Of a stretch of DNA of 64,000 nucleotides, positions 8,955 through 17,850 are shown in pieces. The notes beneath the pieces were generated by a model. That model did not search any database and was not told the origin of the DNA. It saw nothing but the letters and a program-made list of their open reading frames with translations. The first letter of the stretch is position 1, and each line of letters starts with the position of its first letter. This DNA is from Streptomyces sp. NBC_01262 (GTDB lineage: Bacteria; Actinomycetota; Actinomycetes; Streptomycetales; Streptomycetaceae), in contig NZ_CP108462.1 in NCBI RefSeq assembly GCF_036226365.1, positions 9,656,501 through 9,720,500 on the forward strand, given 5' to 3'. Position numbers and translations under genes: made by a program.

Positions 8955-8989
8955 GGTGCCCTGCGGCCACCTGGCGGTCGCAGGGCACC
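8955..8989. terminator. Hairpin, possible terminator
   Basis: GGTGCCCTGCG (8955-8965) is the exact reverse complement of CGCAGGGCACC (8979-8989), giving an 11-bp stem with a 13-base loop. There is no clear T-run, so a role in termination is possible but unproven. Confidence 0.45.
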
Positions 8990-9166
8990 GCCATGCCCAA
9001 ATCTCGGAGGAGGCCTTTTGTGGAGATTGAACGCAAACCCCGACCACCGCGGCGTCCCTTGTCGCGCTCTCACGCATCCAGCTCGTCGCTGCCACGCTCG
9101 GTGCCCTACCTGCGCTCGTCGAGCTGCTGTGTTGGTGGATGGCATCCTGATCGCGACCAACGCAAA

Positions 9167-9198
9167 GCCCCCGGTAGCTTGTGTGCGTCACCGGGGGC
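9167..9198 (-). terminator. Probable terminator of lsr2
   Basis: GCCCCCGGT (9167-9175) pairs with ACCGGGGGC (9190-9198). On the minus strand the hairpin follows the lsr2 stop codon by 14 bases and is followed by TTTG, so it is well placed to end lsr2 transcription. Confidence 0.6.
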
Positions 9199-9211
9199 TA
9201 CATGACCGTCG

Positions 9212-9544
9212 TTAGTGGGCTGCGGTGTACTTGTCCCGTACGTCCTGGGGCACCCGACCACGCGGGCTGACCTCGATGCCCTGTTCCCGGGCCCACTCGC
9301 GAATCTTTCCCGCGTCGGAGCCAATGGCTGCCGGTCCCCGCTTGGCCGATCCGCGCTTCGCCGAGCCAGTCTTGCGGCCGGCGCTGATGTACGGCCCCAG
9401 GGCGTCAAGGAGGTTCTGGTAGCTGTCGGCTCCGAGGTCGATTTCGTAGCTGACGCCGTCCACCCCGAAGGCGTGGGTCGCAATGTCCTCGCCCTCTTCG
9501 CCGGTGATGTCGTCGGTAAAGAGTGTGACTACGCGCTGAGCCAT
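9212..9544 (-). CDS. lsr2: Lsr2-family nucleoid-associated protein
   Basis: This 110-residue protein matches Lsr2, the actinobacterial functional analogue of H-NS that bridges DNA and silences AT-rich and foreign genes. The N-terminal dimerisation region begins MAQRVVTLFTDDITG and the C-terminal DNA-binding domain carries REWAREQGIEVSPRGRVP, including the RGR AT-hook-like loop. The start at ATG 9544 has AGAGGAA upstream. Between the domains is a short repeat-like linker (KRGSAKRG). Streptomyces chromosomes normally encode Lsr2 and a paralog, so a copy inside accessory DNA is probably an element-borne silencer that keeps neighbouring genes quiet. Confidence 0.92.
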   Translation of the reverse strand: MAQRVVTLFTDDITGEEGEDIATHAFGVDGVSYEIDLGADSYQNLLDALGPYISAGRKTGSAKRGSAKRGPAAIGSDAGKIREWAREQGIEVSPRGRVPQDVRDKYTAAH

Positions 9545-9694
9545 TGTAAATTTCCTCTCCTGGCGGGCGAGGAAATCGTACACCGAGTTACGACAGCGCC
9601 ATATCCGGCTTTGCTTTTTCCGAAGCGAGCAGCCATCACAGGGCTGGAACACCTTCGTCATGCGACCCGTCGACTGCTCCGACAGGCTGGATGC

Positions 9695-9913
9695 ATGGAT
9701 GACAGAGTGCCTGTGGTGGTTCACGAGCTGGCCGATGGCGGCCGACGCGTGACAATCAACGGTGAGCCGGTCGGTCGCGCTACTTCCATCGCCGACCTGG
9801 TGGAATTCTTGCGCCGTGCTGGCCTGGACGAAGCCGACGTAATACTCGACGATCCGACCCTGATTGAGTGGCGAGGGGGCGGTCCCGACGTCTGGACCGA
9901 GCTGCCGAGCTGA
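9695..9913 (+). CDS. Small conserved hypothetical protein (72 aa)
   Basis: From ATG 9695 the product begins MDDRVPVVVHEL and contains GEPVGRATSIADLVEFLRRAG and IEWRGGGP near the C terminus. The sequence resembles a class of small Streptomyces proteins of unknown function often seen around mobile DNA; this is from memory and untested. There are no membrane segments. It is divergent from lsr2 with about 150 bases between the two starts, and lies 81 bases upstream of the small gene at 9995, with which it may be co-transcribed. Confidence 0.55.
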   Translation: MDDRVPVVVHELADGGRRVTINGEPVGRATSIADLVEFLRRAGLDEADVILDDPTLIEWRGGGPDVWTELPS

Positions 9914-9994
9914 CAGTTATCCACAGGCTGGGCGCTGATCGCCTCGACGTTGCTCCTGGTGTCGGGCAAGGTGATCCCAACGTGAGGGGGAGCG

Positions 9995-10234
9995 ATGCAC
10001 GGAGTCGTCTTCGAGGACTTGGGCGCCGAGGTCATGGCCGAGCTGCCGTCCGAAGGCCGGCGCGAGGTCCTGGTGCTCCTGGAGCAGGTACGGGCCGATC
10101 CGTACGGGTGGCCAGACGCTGCCGACTGGAGTTCCGTTGAGGAGATCCGTGAGGCGTACGGATCTCGCTGCTGGGTGCACTACCAGCAGCACGCGGGCGC
10201 GGTGGAAGTACGGGGCATTGGGTGGGTGGCGTGA
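9995..10234 (+). CDS. Small protein, possibly RelE/ParE-like fold (79 aa)
   Basis: ATG 9995 follows GAGGGGGAG at good spacing. The product starts MHGVVFEDLG and ends with SRCWVHYQQHAGAVEVRGIGWVA, a pattern of short beta strands after helices that recalls RelE/ParE toxins or plasmid-stabilisation proteins. The resemblance is structural guesswork. The gene upstream at 9695 would be the candidate antitoxin if this were a pair, but it shows no obvious DNA-binding motif. The IS5 element at 10246 begins 11 bases after the stop codon. Confidence 0.45.
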   Translation: MHGVVFEDLGAEVMAELPSEGRREVLVLLEQVRADPYGWPDAADWSSVEEIREAYGSRCWVHYQQHAGAVEVRGIGWVA

Positions 10235-10300
10235 TGTTCGGGCTAGGGCGTGTTTTAGAAGTGGGTTCCGTCTGGCTTCTCGTGCCGTGATGATCTCGGT

Positions 10301-11170
10301 GTGGGGCGTGGGGATCTTTCGGATGGCCAGTGGGCTGTGTTGGAGCCGTTGTTGCCGGTTGCGGGGGTTGGGCGGCCGGCGGTGAGCCGGAGGCGGCTGA
10401 TCGATGGGATTCGGTGGCGGGTGCGGACGGGTGCGCCCTGGCGTGATCTGCCTGCGGAGTACGGACCCTGGCAGACGGTCTACGGGCTCTTTCGCCGCTG
10501 GCAGCGCGAGGGGATCTGGGCAGTAGTCCTGACCGCCTTGCAGGCGCGGGCCGATGCGGCAGGGCTGATCACCTGGGAGGTCAACGTCGATTCCACGATC
10601 TGCCGGGCCCACCAGCACGCCGCCGGTGCCCGCCGTGACGGTCAGGGCCAGAAGGAGCCGCCGGGCGGAACGCGGAGCGAGCCCGAAGACCACGCGCTCG
10701 GCCGTTCGCGGGGCGGCTTCACCACGAAGATCCACTTAGCCTGCGAGCAGGGCCAGCGGCCGCTGGCCCTGCTGGTCACCGCAGGGCAGCGCGGGGACAG
10801 CCCGCACTTCACCGCTGTGCTGCAGGCCGTCCGGGTGCCCCGGACCGGGGTCGGACGTCCGCGTGTCCGGCCGCTGCGGGTGAGGGGCGACAAGGCGTAT
10901 TCCTCCCGCGCCAACCGGGCCTACCTGCGCAGACGCGGGATCCTCTGCACGATCCCGGAACCGGCTGATCAAGTCGGCCACCGCAAGCGGCGCGGAGCGG
11001 CGGGCGGGCGGCCTCCGGCTTTCGACCGTGAGGACTACAAGGCCCGACACGCGGTCGAGTGCGGCATCAACCGGCTCAAGAGGAACCGGGCTGTCGCCAC
11101 CCGCTTCGACAAGCTCGCCGTCCGCTTCGAGGCCACCGTCCACATCGCCGCGATCAACGAGTGGCTCTGA
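10301..11170 (+). CDS. IS5-family DDE transposase
   Basis: This 289-residue transposase begins at GTG 10301 with GRGDLSDGQWAVLEPLLP, the usual IS5 N-terminal domain (DUF4096), including RTGAPWRDLPAEYGPW. The DDE domain has the first aspartate in VNVDSTICRAHQ, the second in RGDKAYSS and the glutamate in AVECGINRLKRNR; all three are present and no frameshift is seen. It should therefore be active. It lies within the inverted repeats at 10246 and 11585. Confidence 0.92.
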   Translation: MGRGDLSDGQWAVLEPLLPVAGVGRPAVSRRRLIDGIRWRVRTGAPWRDLPAEYGPWQTVYGLFRRWQREGIWAVVLTALQARADAAGLITWEVNVDSTICRAHQHAAGARRDGQGQKEPPGGTRSEPEDHALGRSRGGFTTKIHLACEQGQRPLALLVTAGQRGDSPHFTAVLQAVRVPRTGVGRPRVRPLRVRGDKAYSSRANRAYLRRRGILCTIPEPADQVGHRKRRGAAGGRPPAFDREDYKARHAVECGINRLKRNRAVATRFDKLAVRFEATVHIAAINEWL

Positions 11171-11246
11171 CCCGCCGGGCCGACAGACCTGCGTGCCATG
11201 CTGGCCCGGCATCCCGTCAGCGCGTCGCACAAGGGGAGATTGTCCG

Positions 11247-11576
11247 ATGGCGGCTTCGTACTACTGCGCCGACAGCGAGAACGGCGACCACATCGGTGAT
11301 CCGTCCGAAGACGCCTTGTTCATGCTGATCGACGACCTCAACGACACCGACAACACCTTCGTCGTCGTCCAGCCCGACCAGGACGACCCGGTCTGGTTCG
11401 CCTCCGTGGCCGTCCTCGATGAAGGTGGCTACGAAATCGTCCGACGCGACACCTCACGCCGCGAACACGAGGTCACAACCGAGACCAGCATCAACCAGAT
11501 CGCGCACGACCTCATCCTCTGGATCGCCACCCGCCATCGCCCCGGACGACCAGTCAGGCTGGACCAGGGCTTCTAA
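11247..11576 (+). CDS. IS passenger gene, hypothetical (109 aa)
   Basis: ATG 11247 follows AAGGGGAG by eight bases. The product starts MAASYYCADSENGDHIGDPSEDALF and is strongly acidic, with a pattern of alternating strands and helices and no membrane segment or catalytic motif that I recognise. Its last codon and stop (TTC TAA) are inside the right inverted repeat of the IS, so the gene is part of the mobile unit, which is unusual for the short IS5 family. It could be an immunity or antisense-type accessory protein; function is unknown. Confidence 0.65.
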   Translation: MAASYYCADSENGDHIGDPSEDALFMLIDDLNDTDNTFVVVQPDQDDPVWFASVAVLDEGGYEIVRRDTSRREHEVTTETSINQIAHDLILWIATRHRPGRPVRLDQGF

Positions 11577-11587
11577 AACACGCCCTA

Positions 11588-12458
11588 AAGCGTGTTGCAG
11601 AAGGCTGTGACTTGGGCATTTCCTCTGTATGGGTGGGTTGTTGAGGGCTGAGCCGGTGTGGGTGGAGACGTTCACGGGGTTGCGGATGCGGCAGTTCGAC
11701 GGGCTGGTGCGGGTGGTGCGGGAGCGGGGCGGCAATGGCCCTGGCGGGGGTCGGCCGTGGTGTCTGCCGCTGGCGGACCGGGTCCTGCTGGTGGCCGTCT
11801 ACTACCGGACGAACCTCACGATGCGGCAGCTCGCCCCGCTGTTCGGGATCTCCCCGGCAACCGTGTGCCGGGTCATCCAGCGGCTGCGGCCGCTCTTGGC
11901 CCTGGAGCCGGCCGCCCGTCCCGCCGATGCCGCGGACCGGTTGTGGATCGTGGACGGCACCTTGATCCCGGTGCGCGACCGGACGGTGGGTGCCTCGAGC
12001 CGCAACTACCGGTTCTCCGCGAACGTGCAGGTCATCATCGATGCCGACACCAAACTGGTCGTGGCCACCGCCCGGCCGGCCCCGGGCAACAAGGCCGACG
12101 CCCATGTGTGGCGGAACTCTGGCCTGCCGGCCCAGTGCCAGGGCGTCACCGTGCTCGGCGACGGCGCCTACATCAACACCGGCCTGGTCGTCCCGCATCG
12201 CAAACGCCCAGGGCGCCCGCTGCTGGCCGGCGAGGAGGCGGACAACGCCGAGCATCGCCGGGTCCGCGCCCGCGTCGAGCATGCCTTCGCCCGGATGAAG
12301 AACTACAAGATCCTCCGCGACTGCCGCCAACACGGCGACGGCCTCCACCACGCCGTCCAGGCCGTCGCCCACATGCACAACCTCGCCCTCACCGCCTGAC
12401 CAGAACAGCCACACTTGAGGTCCTGACCTGCAAAAACCTAGCCTTCTGCAACACGCTT
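11588..12458 (+). mobile_element. Second IS5-family insertion sequence, abutting the first
   Basis: Inverted repeats AAGCGTGTTGCAGAAGGCT begin at 11588 and end, inverted, at 12458. TA flanks both ends (11586-11587 and 12459-12460). The element is 871 bp with one transposase. The left TA is shared with the right flank of the 1340-bp IS, so one element inserted exactly at the TA bordering the other. Confidence 0.88.
11629..12399 (+). CDS. IS5-family transposase (DDE_Tnp_4 type)
   Basis: A 256-residue transposase starting MGGLLRAEPVW. It has an N-terminal helix-turn-helix (MRQLAPLFGISPATVCRVI) and a DDE domain with aspartate in WIVDGTLIPV, aspartate in LGDGAYINTG and glutamate in RVEHAFARMKNYKILRDCR. 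It is complete and without frameshifts. A decayed relative of the same C-terminal type is found at 18746-18964, showing an older insertion of this family nearby. Confidence 0.92.
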   Translation: MGGLLRAEPVWVETFTGLRMRQFDGLVRVVRERGGNGPGGGRPWCLPLADRVLLVAVYYRTNLTMRQLAPLFGISPATVCRVIQRLRPLLALEPAARPADAADRLWIVDGTLIPVRDRTVGASSRNYRFSANVQVIIDADTKLVVATARPAPGNKADAHVWRNSGLPAQCQGVTVLGDGAYINTGLVVPHRKRPGRPLLAGEEADNAEHRRVRARVEHAFARMKNYKILRDCRQHGDGLHHAVQAVAHMHNLALTA

Positions 12459-12476
12459 TAGTCGAGACGGCTGTAA

Positions 12477-15416
12477 CTACGCGATCTGAACTGCCATGAC
12501 GGGATCAGGCACACCCTCCATAACAAAACCGGACCAGTAGTAAGGATGTGGTTTCCTTCTCCTTAGCGCGGCCTTCGCCCGCGCTAACGCTTCGGCTCGG
12601 CCCACGCCTTCGCCGAGGAGACGGTAGAAGTCGACCATCAGCTCGGCGGTCTCCGTGGACGGCACCTGCCACAGGCTCATCAGCTGACTGCGAGCACCCG
12701 CGATCGAGAAGGCGCGCCGCAGGCCGTACACACCATGCCCTGCTGACACTCGACCGAGGCCACTGTCGCAGGCAGAGAGCACGACGAGTTCGGTCCCAGC
12801 GAGGTCGAGGTCGAGAACCTCATGCGCGAACAGAACGCCGTCTGGGTCGCCCGAGCCAGCGAGCGTGTCGTTTGCCCCCGCGAGGGCGATGCCGGATCGC
12901 AGCATCGGATCGTCTGTGACGATCTTCGGTAGTATGCGGCGTTCCTCACCCAGTAGCTGATAGAGGTCGGCGACGGAGAACGCGTGCGAGGCGATGTGCA
13001 GCACGTGCGGCGACCGGCACTCGACGATCCGAGCCTTGCAGGCATCCGTCTCGAGGAGGGCTGTGACCCCCAACTCACGTGCCACTGCCTCCGCTTCCGT
13101 TCTGCTGGCGTGCAACGGCCGAAAACGGACCGCCCGTCGGCGGCCGGACGTGGGAACGCCGAAGTCGGGATCCCCCAACACCACAGATGGTCCTGACACG
13201 GCCGACGCGTGGCCCCAGCGCCGGATCCCGCGCCCACTCGCCGCATAGCTCACGAGGTGATCGTCAAACAGAAGTGCGCCTTCGGGGCTGCGGAGGATCT
13301 CGAAAGGGATCCGACACAGACTCGCATCGGGCGAGATGATCAGATGGTTGTATCCGCGGATCAATTCCCAGAGCGGATCGATGAGTACTCGTGACAGACG
13401 ATGGGCGCCGACGAATTCAATGGCGTCTTCAAGGCGTCCCAAGGGATCGGTGATCTCGCGGATGGCTTCTTTGACCAGTCTGTCTACGTCCCTTGCGTCC
13501 GCGATATCGATGACTGCCGGGTCTCGGTCGCGCGTCAGCACGATGGCTGCGTAGCGGTCCTGCGGGTGCGCGTCGCGTTCGCTCCCTGTGAAGAACCAGT
13601 GGTCGTCCTCGACATGGGATAGGAGCGTGTAGAAGCCGGAAGCCCGGAAGTATTCCTGACTTGCTGAATCTTGGTTCTCAGCGGCCACCTGCTGAGCACT
13701 CTCCACGCCGAACCGGCGGTAGAGGACGAACTCCACCAAGCACGCGCCCGGCGCCAGCGCCGACGTGAGGTCCGCGAGAGACAGGGGCTCCGTGGTCTGC
13801 CGGAGCGCCGCGGAGGCCATGGAGTGTTCCTCCGTCGCCACCTGCACCGTGATGTCCTGCAATCGCCGCATGGAGCCCTCAGTGTCGTCCGCTTCCGTCG
13901 GCCTTGCCGCTACGAACTGCCGGACCAGCTCCGTACGGAGTTCGCGAACCCGGCGCCGCTGCTGCTCATCGGAGGGCACAGCAAACGACGCCAACCTGGT
14001 ACGAACCGTCTGCTCCAGCGTCACTCCCTTCCGTTCCGCGACTGCGAGGGCGGCCGCCCTCTGCAGCTTCGGGACAGCCACGTCCTGGGTCGTGCTGAGA
14101 GACACGATCAGGCCGAGCAATCCGAGCGGGTACGCCTCGCGCAGGCGGCGCTGGAAGTCATCGCCTGAGAGGTGGCGGTCCTCCAGCATGGCCCGGCCGA
14201 CTCCAAGCGCCTGATCGACGTAGCGCCGTACCGCGGTCCAATCCCGTGACACGACGTGCAGCACGATGAGGTTCTCGCGGATGCGGTCCACAAGGGGGTG
14301 CTCGTCGTCCAAACGCTGCCGCAAGTCGGCATACGCAGCCTCCGTGGGGCCGATCGCGTCCCGGTACCAGCCTCCCTTGGTGTAGAAACCGCCGAGACGC
14401 AGGTCGACAGTCGTGCCATCGTTCGTGCCTCGGCGCAACTGCGCACGCAGTAAGGCCAAGGCATGTTCGGCCAGTCCGGTCTCGCCGAGTGAGTAGTAGC
14501 GGCCAGCAAGACGGTCCAAGGCAGACACATGCTCGGCTGCGTCGATCGCGGTCGGAGGTGATTCGAGGATGCGCAGGCACCGCTGCTCCTGCTCAAGTGC
14601 TTGCAGATCTTTCCGCGGTCCGCCCGAACCAAGCAGCCTCTTTATGCCTCGCGCCGCGCCCGCATAGTCCCCCACCGCGAAATCCAGACGCGCCAAACCA
14701 ATGTATGCCGACGCCGCATCGTCGCCGTGACCTTCGGCCGCAACCGAGAGCATTTCCTCGTACACCCGGCGCGCCCCGGCCAGATCGCGATTGCTGGTCC
14801 GGCAGGTCGCCGCGATGCGCAGCAGGGAGCAGTAATCACTGCCGAGCGCCGGCGTGATCCCCGCAGCCGAGGTACGCGCTTCCTCGATCGCCTCGACAGC
14901 CGCCCCGTGAAAGCCCCGGCGATGGAGATCTACCGCGGACATGCAGAGCCGTCTCACGTTCTCCACAGCGCTCAGACCGAACGGCGCGGGCGAGAGAAGC
15001 TCATGCTGGGCGAGGAACTTCTCCGGCTGCTCCTCCTCATCAGCGAAGGCCGCCAGCACGAACAACGACTGGGCAGATTCCATGTCGCCCTTCGTTAGAA
15101 GGCCCGCCCCGAGGTAGTAATCCATAGCGCACTGCCGACGCCCGTCTGTGCGGTAGATGTCCGCCTCTTCGACGTCCAGTTCGCCGCAGGCGGCCGACAC
15201 CAACGCACGCTCGTATGGCCGACCACCGGTCTGTGCGAGCAGTTGCTCGCGGAGTGCAGTCTCCGAGGGATGGCGCAGGCGCTGGGCAGCGATTAGCAGC
15301 CAAAGCCCGCATTCCATCGGAACCCCGGAGTTCCACCGTTCCAGGATGAGGCTGCTGGACAAGGGATAGTCACGTGCGGCGAACGCGCGGATGCTCTGTT
15401 CGTGCCACGACGTCAT
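12477..15416 (-). CDS. TPR-CHAT caspase-like protease, conflict-system effector
   Basis: A 979-residue protein with a long helical N-terminal region (about 1-560) of TPR-like repeats, then a C-terminal CHAT domain (about 690-970). CHAT proteases are caspase-related cysteine peptidases; the catalytic histidine is in HIASHAF (about residue 811) and the cysteine in LSACDSGLG (about 883), both present. The C terminus SLWQVPSTETAELMVDFY is typical. The start overlaps the stop of the upstream gene (15413-15772) by four bases, so the two are translated together. In such systems the TPR region senses a partner or signal and the protease triggers cell death or cleaves a host factor. The trigger here is unknown. 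Confidence 0.85.
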   Translation of the reverse strand: MTSWHEQSIRAFAARDYPLSSSLILERWNSGVPMECGLWLLIAAQRLRHPSETALREQLLAQTGGRPYERALVSAACGELDVEEADIYRTDGRRQCAMDYYLGAGLLTKGDMESAQSLFVLAAFADEEEQPEKFLAQHELLSPAPFGLSAVENVRRLCMSAVDLHRRGFHGAAVEAIEEARTSAAGITPALGSDYCSLLRIAATCRTSNRDLAGARRVYEEMLSVAAEGHGDDAASAYIGLARLDFAVGDYAGAARGIKRLLGSGGPRKDLQALEQEQRCLRILESPPTAIDAAEHVSALDRLAGRYYSLGETGLAEHALALLRAQLRRGTNDGTTVDLRLGGFYTKGGWYRDAIGPTEAAYADLRQRLDDEHPLVDRIRENLIVLHVVSRDWTAVRRYVDQALGVGRAMLEDRHLSGDDFQRRLREAYPLGLLGLIVSLSTTQDVAVPKLQRAAALAVAERKGVTLEQTVRTRLASFAVPSDEQQRRRVRELRTELVRQFVAARPTEADDTEGSMRRLQDITVQVATEEHSMASAALRQTTEPLSLADLTSALAPGACLVEFVLYRRFGVESAQQVAAENQDSASQEYFRASGFYTLLSHVEDDHWFFTGSERDAHPQDRYAAIVLTRDRDPAVIDIADARDVDRLVKEAIREITDPLGRLEDAIEFVGAHRLSRVLIDPLWELIRGYNHLIISPDASLCRIPFEILRSPEGALLFDDHLVSYAASGRGIRRWGHASAVSGPSVVLGDPDFGVPTSGRRRAVRFRPLHASRTEAEAVARELGVTALLETDACKARIVECRSPHVLHIASHAFSVADLYQLLGEERRILPKIVTDDPMLRSGIALAGANDTLAGSGDPDGVLFAHEVLDLDLAGTELVVLSACDSGLGRVSAGHGVYGLRRAFSIAGARSQLMSLWQVPSTETAELMVDFYRLLGEGVGRAEALARAKAALRRRKPHPYYWSGFVMEGVPDPVMAVQIA

Positions 15417-15772
15417 TCGATCTGGATCGAGGAGACGTCGAGCCGCTGGGCGATCGCGATGTAGTCGTCCAGCCGGTCGGCCGGCGTGTCGGCGGGCACC
15501 TCAATCTCGCGCCCGGACGCCCCTGTGATTCGCACCGTCTTGCCGCCACGTTGTGCGAGGACGCCGAAGACGCCGGTCAGCACCGCTGTCGCCGCTGCGC
15601 TTCCGGCGCTCACTATGGCCACCAACACGGTGGCTTCGATGGCGCGGCCGTCGTTCGGAAGACGCCTCACGACAACAGCGTCACTGCCACCCAGCCCTTC
15701 CTCGATCGCCTTGGCCGTATCTTCATCTAAACAGGACACAAGGATCCGGCCGTGCCGACCGTCCTGATTCAC
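15413..15772 (-). CDS. EACC1-like effector-associated membrane component
   Basis: A 119-residue protein with an N-terminal small alpha/beta segment, a hydrophobic stretch (about residues 46-72, ATVLVAIVSAGSAAAT onward) likely to cross the membrane, and a C-terminal strand-rich segment with VRITGASGREIEVPAD. This layout matches effector-associated constant component 1, found with CHAT or trypsin-like effectors in actinobacterial NTP-independent conflict systems. It is upstream of and overlaps the CHAT gene, consistent with a two-component device in which it tethers or relays activation. Family assignment is from memory of the motif and the context. Confidence 0.65.
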   Translation of the reverse strand: MNQDGRHGRILVSCLDEDTAKAIEEGLGGSDAVVVRRLPNDGRAIEATVLVAIVSAGSAAATAVLTGVFGVLAQRGGKTVRITGASGREIEVPADTPADRLDDYIAIAQRLDVSSIQIE

Positions 15773-16009
15773 GGATGCCCACCCCTCGCCAGTTCCCGTA
15801 CCAGACCATGATGCAGCTGAGCGGGTGGCGGCGCGGGCAATCGCTCACTCTCCCGCTCCAACTGCAACACCCACGGGCCAGATCAGACACTCAGTACAGA
15901 CGCGAAGGGGTGAAATTGCTCCCCTCCTGCTGAGACACCTCACCCGGCAACCCGGCCGATGCTCACACCGTGATGCCGTCGCTGCTCCTGAGACACCAGA
16001 GCCTCTGAG
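15773..16009. other. Intergenic stretch upstream of the CHAT operon
   Basis: There is no gene here. It is the only space for the promoter of the EACC1-CHAT operon (minus strand) and ends at the left inverted repeat of the IS1182 element. I see no strong hairpin or regulator site. Confidence 0.4.
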
Positions 16010-17850
16010 CTTGACTCTGTCGGGGATCTTGGAGTTTCGCGGTGCGGCAGCGTGGTCAGCGGGCATGCTCGGGTAGTTCCGATGACCGATGCAGTTGTCG
16101 AGGTGCCCGTTGTCCCTCCGTCCACGTTCCGGTGAGCAGGTCCCGTCTCTGACTGCGCAGGTCGCGCGGGCGAGCAACCCGGGCGGCACGACGGCGATAT
16201 GGGTGAGCGACCGGTTGCACGGGCTGTGGTGCGACGAGGACTTCGCCGACTGGTACCCGCGTGACGGGCGTCCGGGTCTCTTGCCTGCTCAACTGGCTAC
16301 CGTTTGTGTGCTGCAGTTCCTGCTCGGCCTGTCGGACCGGCAGGCCGCCGAGGCGGTCCGCTGCCGCATCGACTTCAAGTACGCGATGGCCATGGAGCTG
16401 GATGACCCCGGGTTCCATCACAGTGTGCTGGCCGATTTCCGCGATCGTCTCGCCGAAGGCGACCGTGCTGACGGCCTCCTCGACCTCGCGCTGGCCCGGC
16501 TCAAGGAGGCCGGCCTGGTGCGCGAGCGCACCAGGCAGCGCACCGACTCCACCCATGTCCTGGCCGCGGTGCGTGACCTGACCCGCCTGGAGCTGATCAC
16601 CGAGGCGGTCCGCGCCGCACTGGAAGAAGTCGCCGGCACTTCCCCTCACCTGCTGGACGAGCTGGTCGATGAGGACTGGGGGCGCCGCTACGGCCGACTG
16701 GTCCGCCTGGGCAAGAACCCCACCAAGCCCAAGACCAGGATCCTTGCCACCGGAAACGACGCCGTCCGGCTCCTGGAACACCTCTACCGGCACCGAGCAG
16801 ACCGCACGTCCGGTCCTCGTATCCAGGCCCTGCGCCAGATCATGGTGCAGAACTACCACCGTGACGCCGCAGGACACCTGCGCTGGCGCACCGCCGAGAA
16901 GGAAGGCGGGCCCGGGCTGCCGCCCTCGTCCCGGGCGGTCGTCTCTCCCTACGACACCTCGGCCCGCTACGCACGGCACGGACACATCATCAGCTGGACG
17001 GGGTTCTCCGCTCACCTGACCGAGACCTGTGCTCCCGACGGCCCCAACGTGATCACGGACGTGGCCACCACCGCGGCCACCACCCACGACAGCAAGGTCC
17101 TGCCCGGCATCCACACCCGCCTCTCCCGCCGCGGACTCCTGCCCGCCGAGCACCTGGTCGACGGCGGCTACACCTCCCTGCCCCACCTGGAACAAGCCAC
17201 CCGTGAACACCAGGTCACCGTCTCTGGACCTCTGCGGAGTAACCCCACCCGTCAGCACCGCCGGGACGAGGGCTTCGCCCGGGACGACTTCCACATCGAC
17301 TACGACCGTCAGCAGGTCACCTGCCCCCAGGGCCAGGTCAGCCAGGGCTGGCACGGCCCCTACCCGACCTCCTCACCCACCGCGGCCCCGCTGATCGTGG
17401 CCAGGTTCACCAAAAGCCAGTGCCAGCCCTGCCCGGCGCGCACCCAGTGCACCACCTCACGCGAAAGCACCCGCACCGTGGGCTTTCCCCCACGAGAACT
17501 CCGCGACCTGCAACTTCGCATCCGCACCGAGCAACAGACGCCCGAGTGGAAGACCCGCTACGCGGTCCGCTCCGGAGTGGAGGGCACGGTTAATGAGTTC
17601 GTCCACGGATACGGCATGCGACGCTGCCGCTACCGAGGGCAGGGAAAGGCCCACATCCAGCACGTCCTGACGGCCATCGCCGTCAACATCGAGCGCCTCA
17701 GCGGACTGTCACCAACCGAGGAAGCCCCCATGCCCCGCCGGCCGACTGCCTTCCAGAACTACCTCGACCAGCGCGAGATACCCCGGCCGAAGTCCTGGCG
17801 AACCCTCGGCAGCTGGCCTCGGCGGAACCAAGATCCCCGACAGAGTCAAG
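16010..17850 (+). mobile_element. IS1182-family insertion sequence
   Basis: Perfect 23-bp inverted repeats lie at 16010-16032 (beginning CTTGACTCTGTCGGGG) and 17828-17850. The 1841-bp element contains one complete transposase. I could not define a target duplication with confidence. Confidence 0.88.

Larger units (their letters stand above)
8703..9211. other. Non-coding stretch with two hairpins
   Basis: I find no supported gene in this 509-base stretch. It holds two strong hairpins, listed separately at 8955-8989 and 9167-9198. Short frames on both strands lack ribosome binding sites and recognisable sequence. Confidence 0.5.
10246..11585 (+). mobile_element. IS5-family insertion sequence with a passenger gene
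   Basis: The element is bounded by 16-bp perfect inverted repeats, GGGCGTGTTTTAGAAG at 10246-10261 and its complement at 11570-11585, flanked on both sides by TA (10244-10245 and 11586-11587), a target duplication fitting the IS5/IS427 group. It is 1340 bp and carries an intact transposase and a 109-aa gene whose stop codon lies inside the right inverted repeat. The next IS starts right after the shared TA. Confidence 0.88.
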
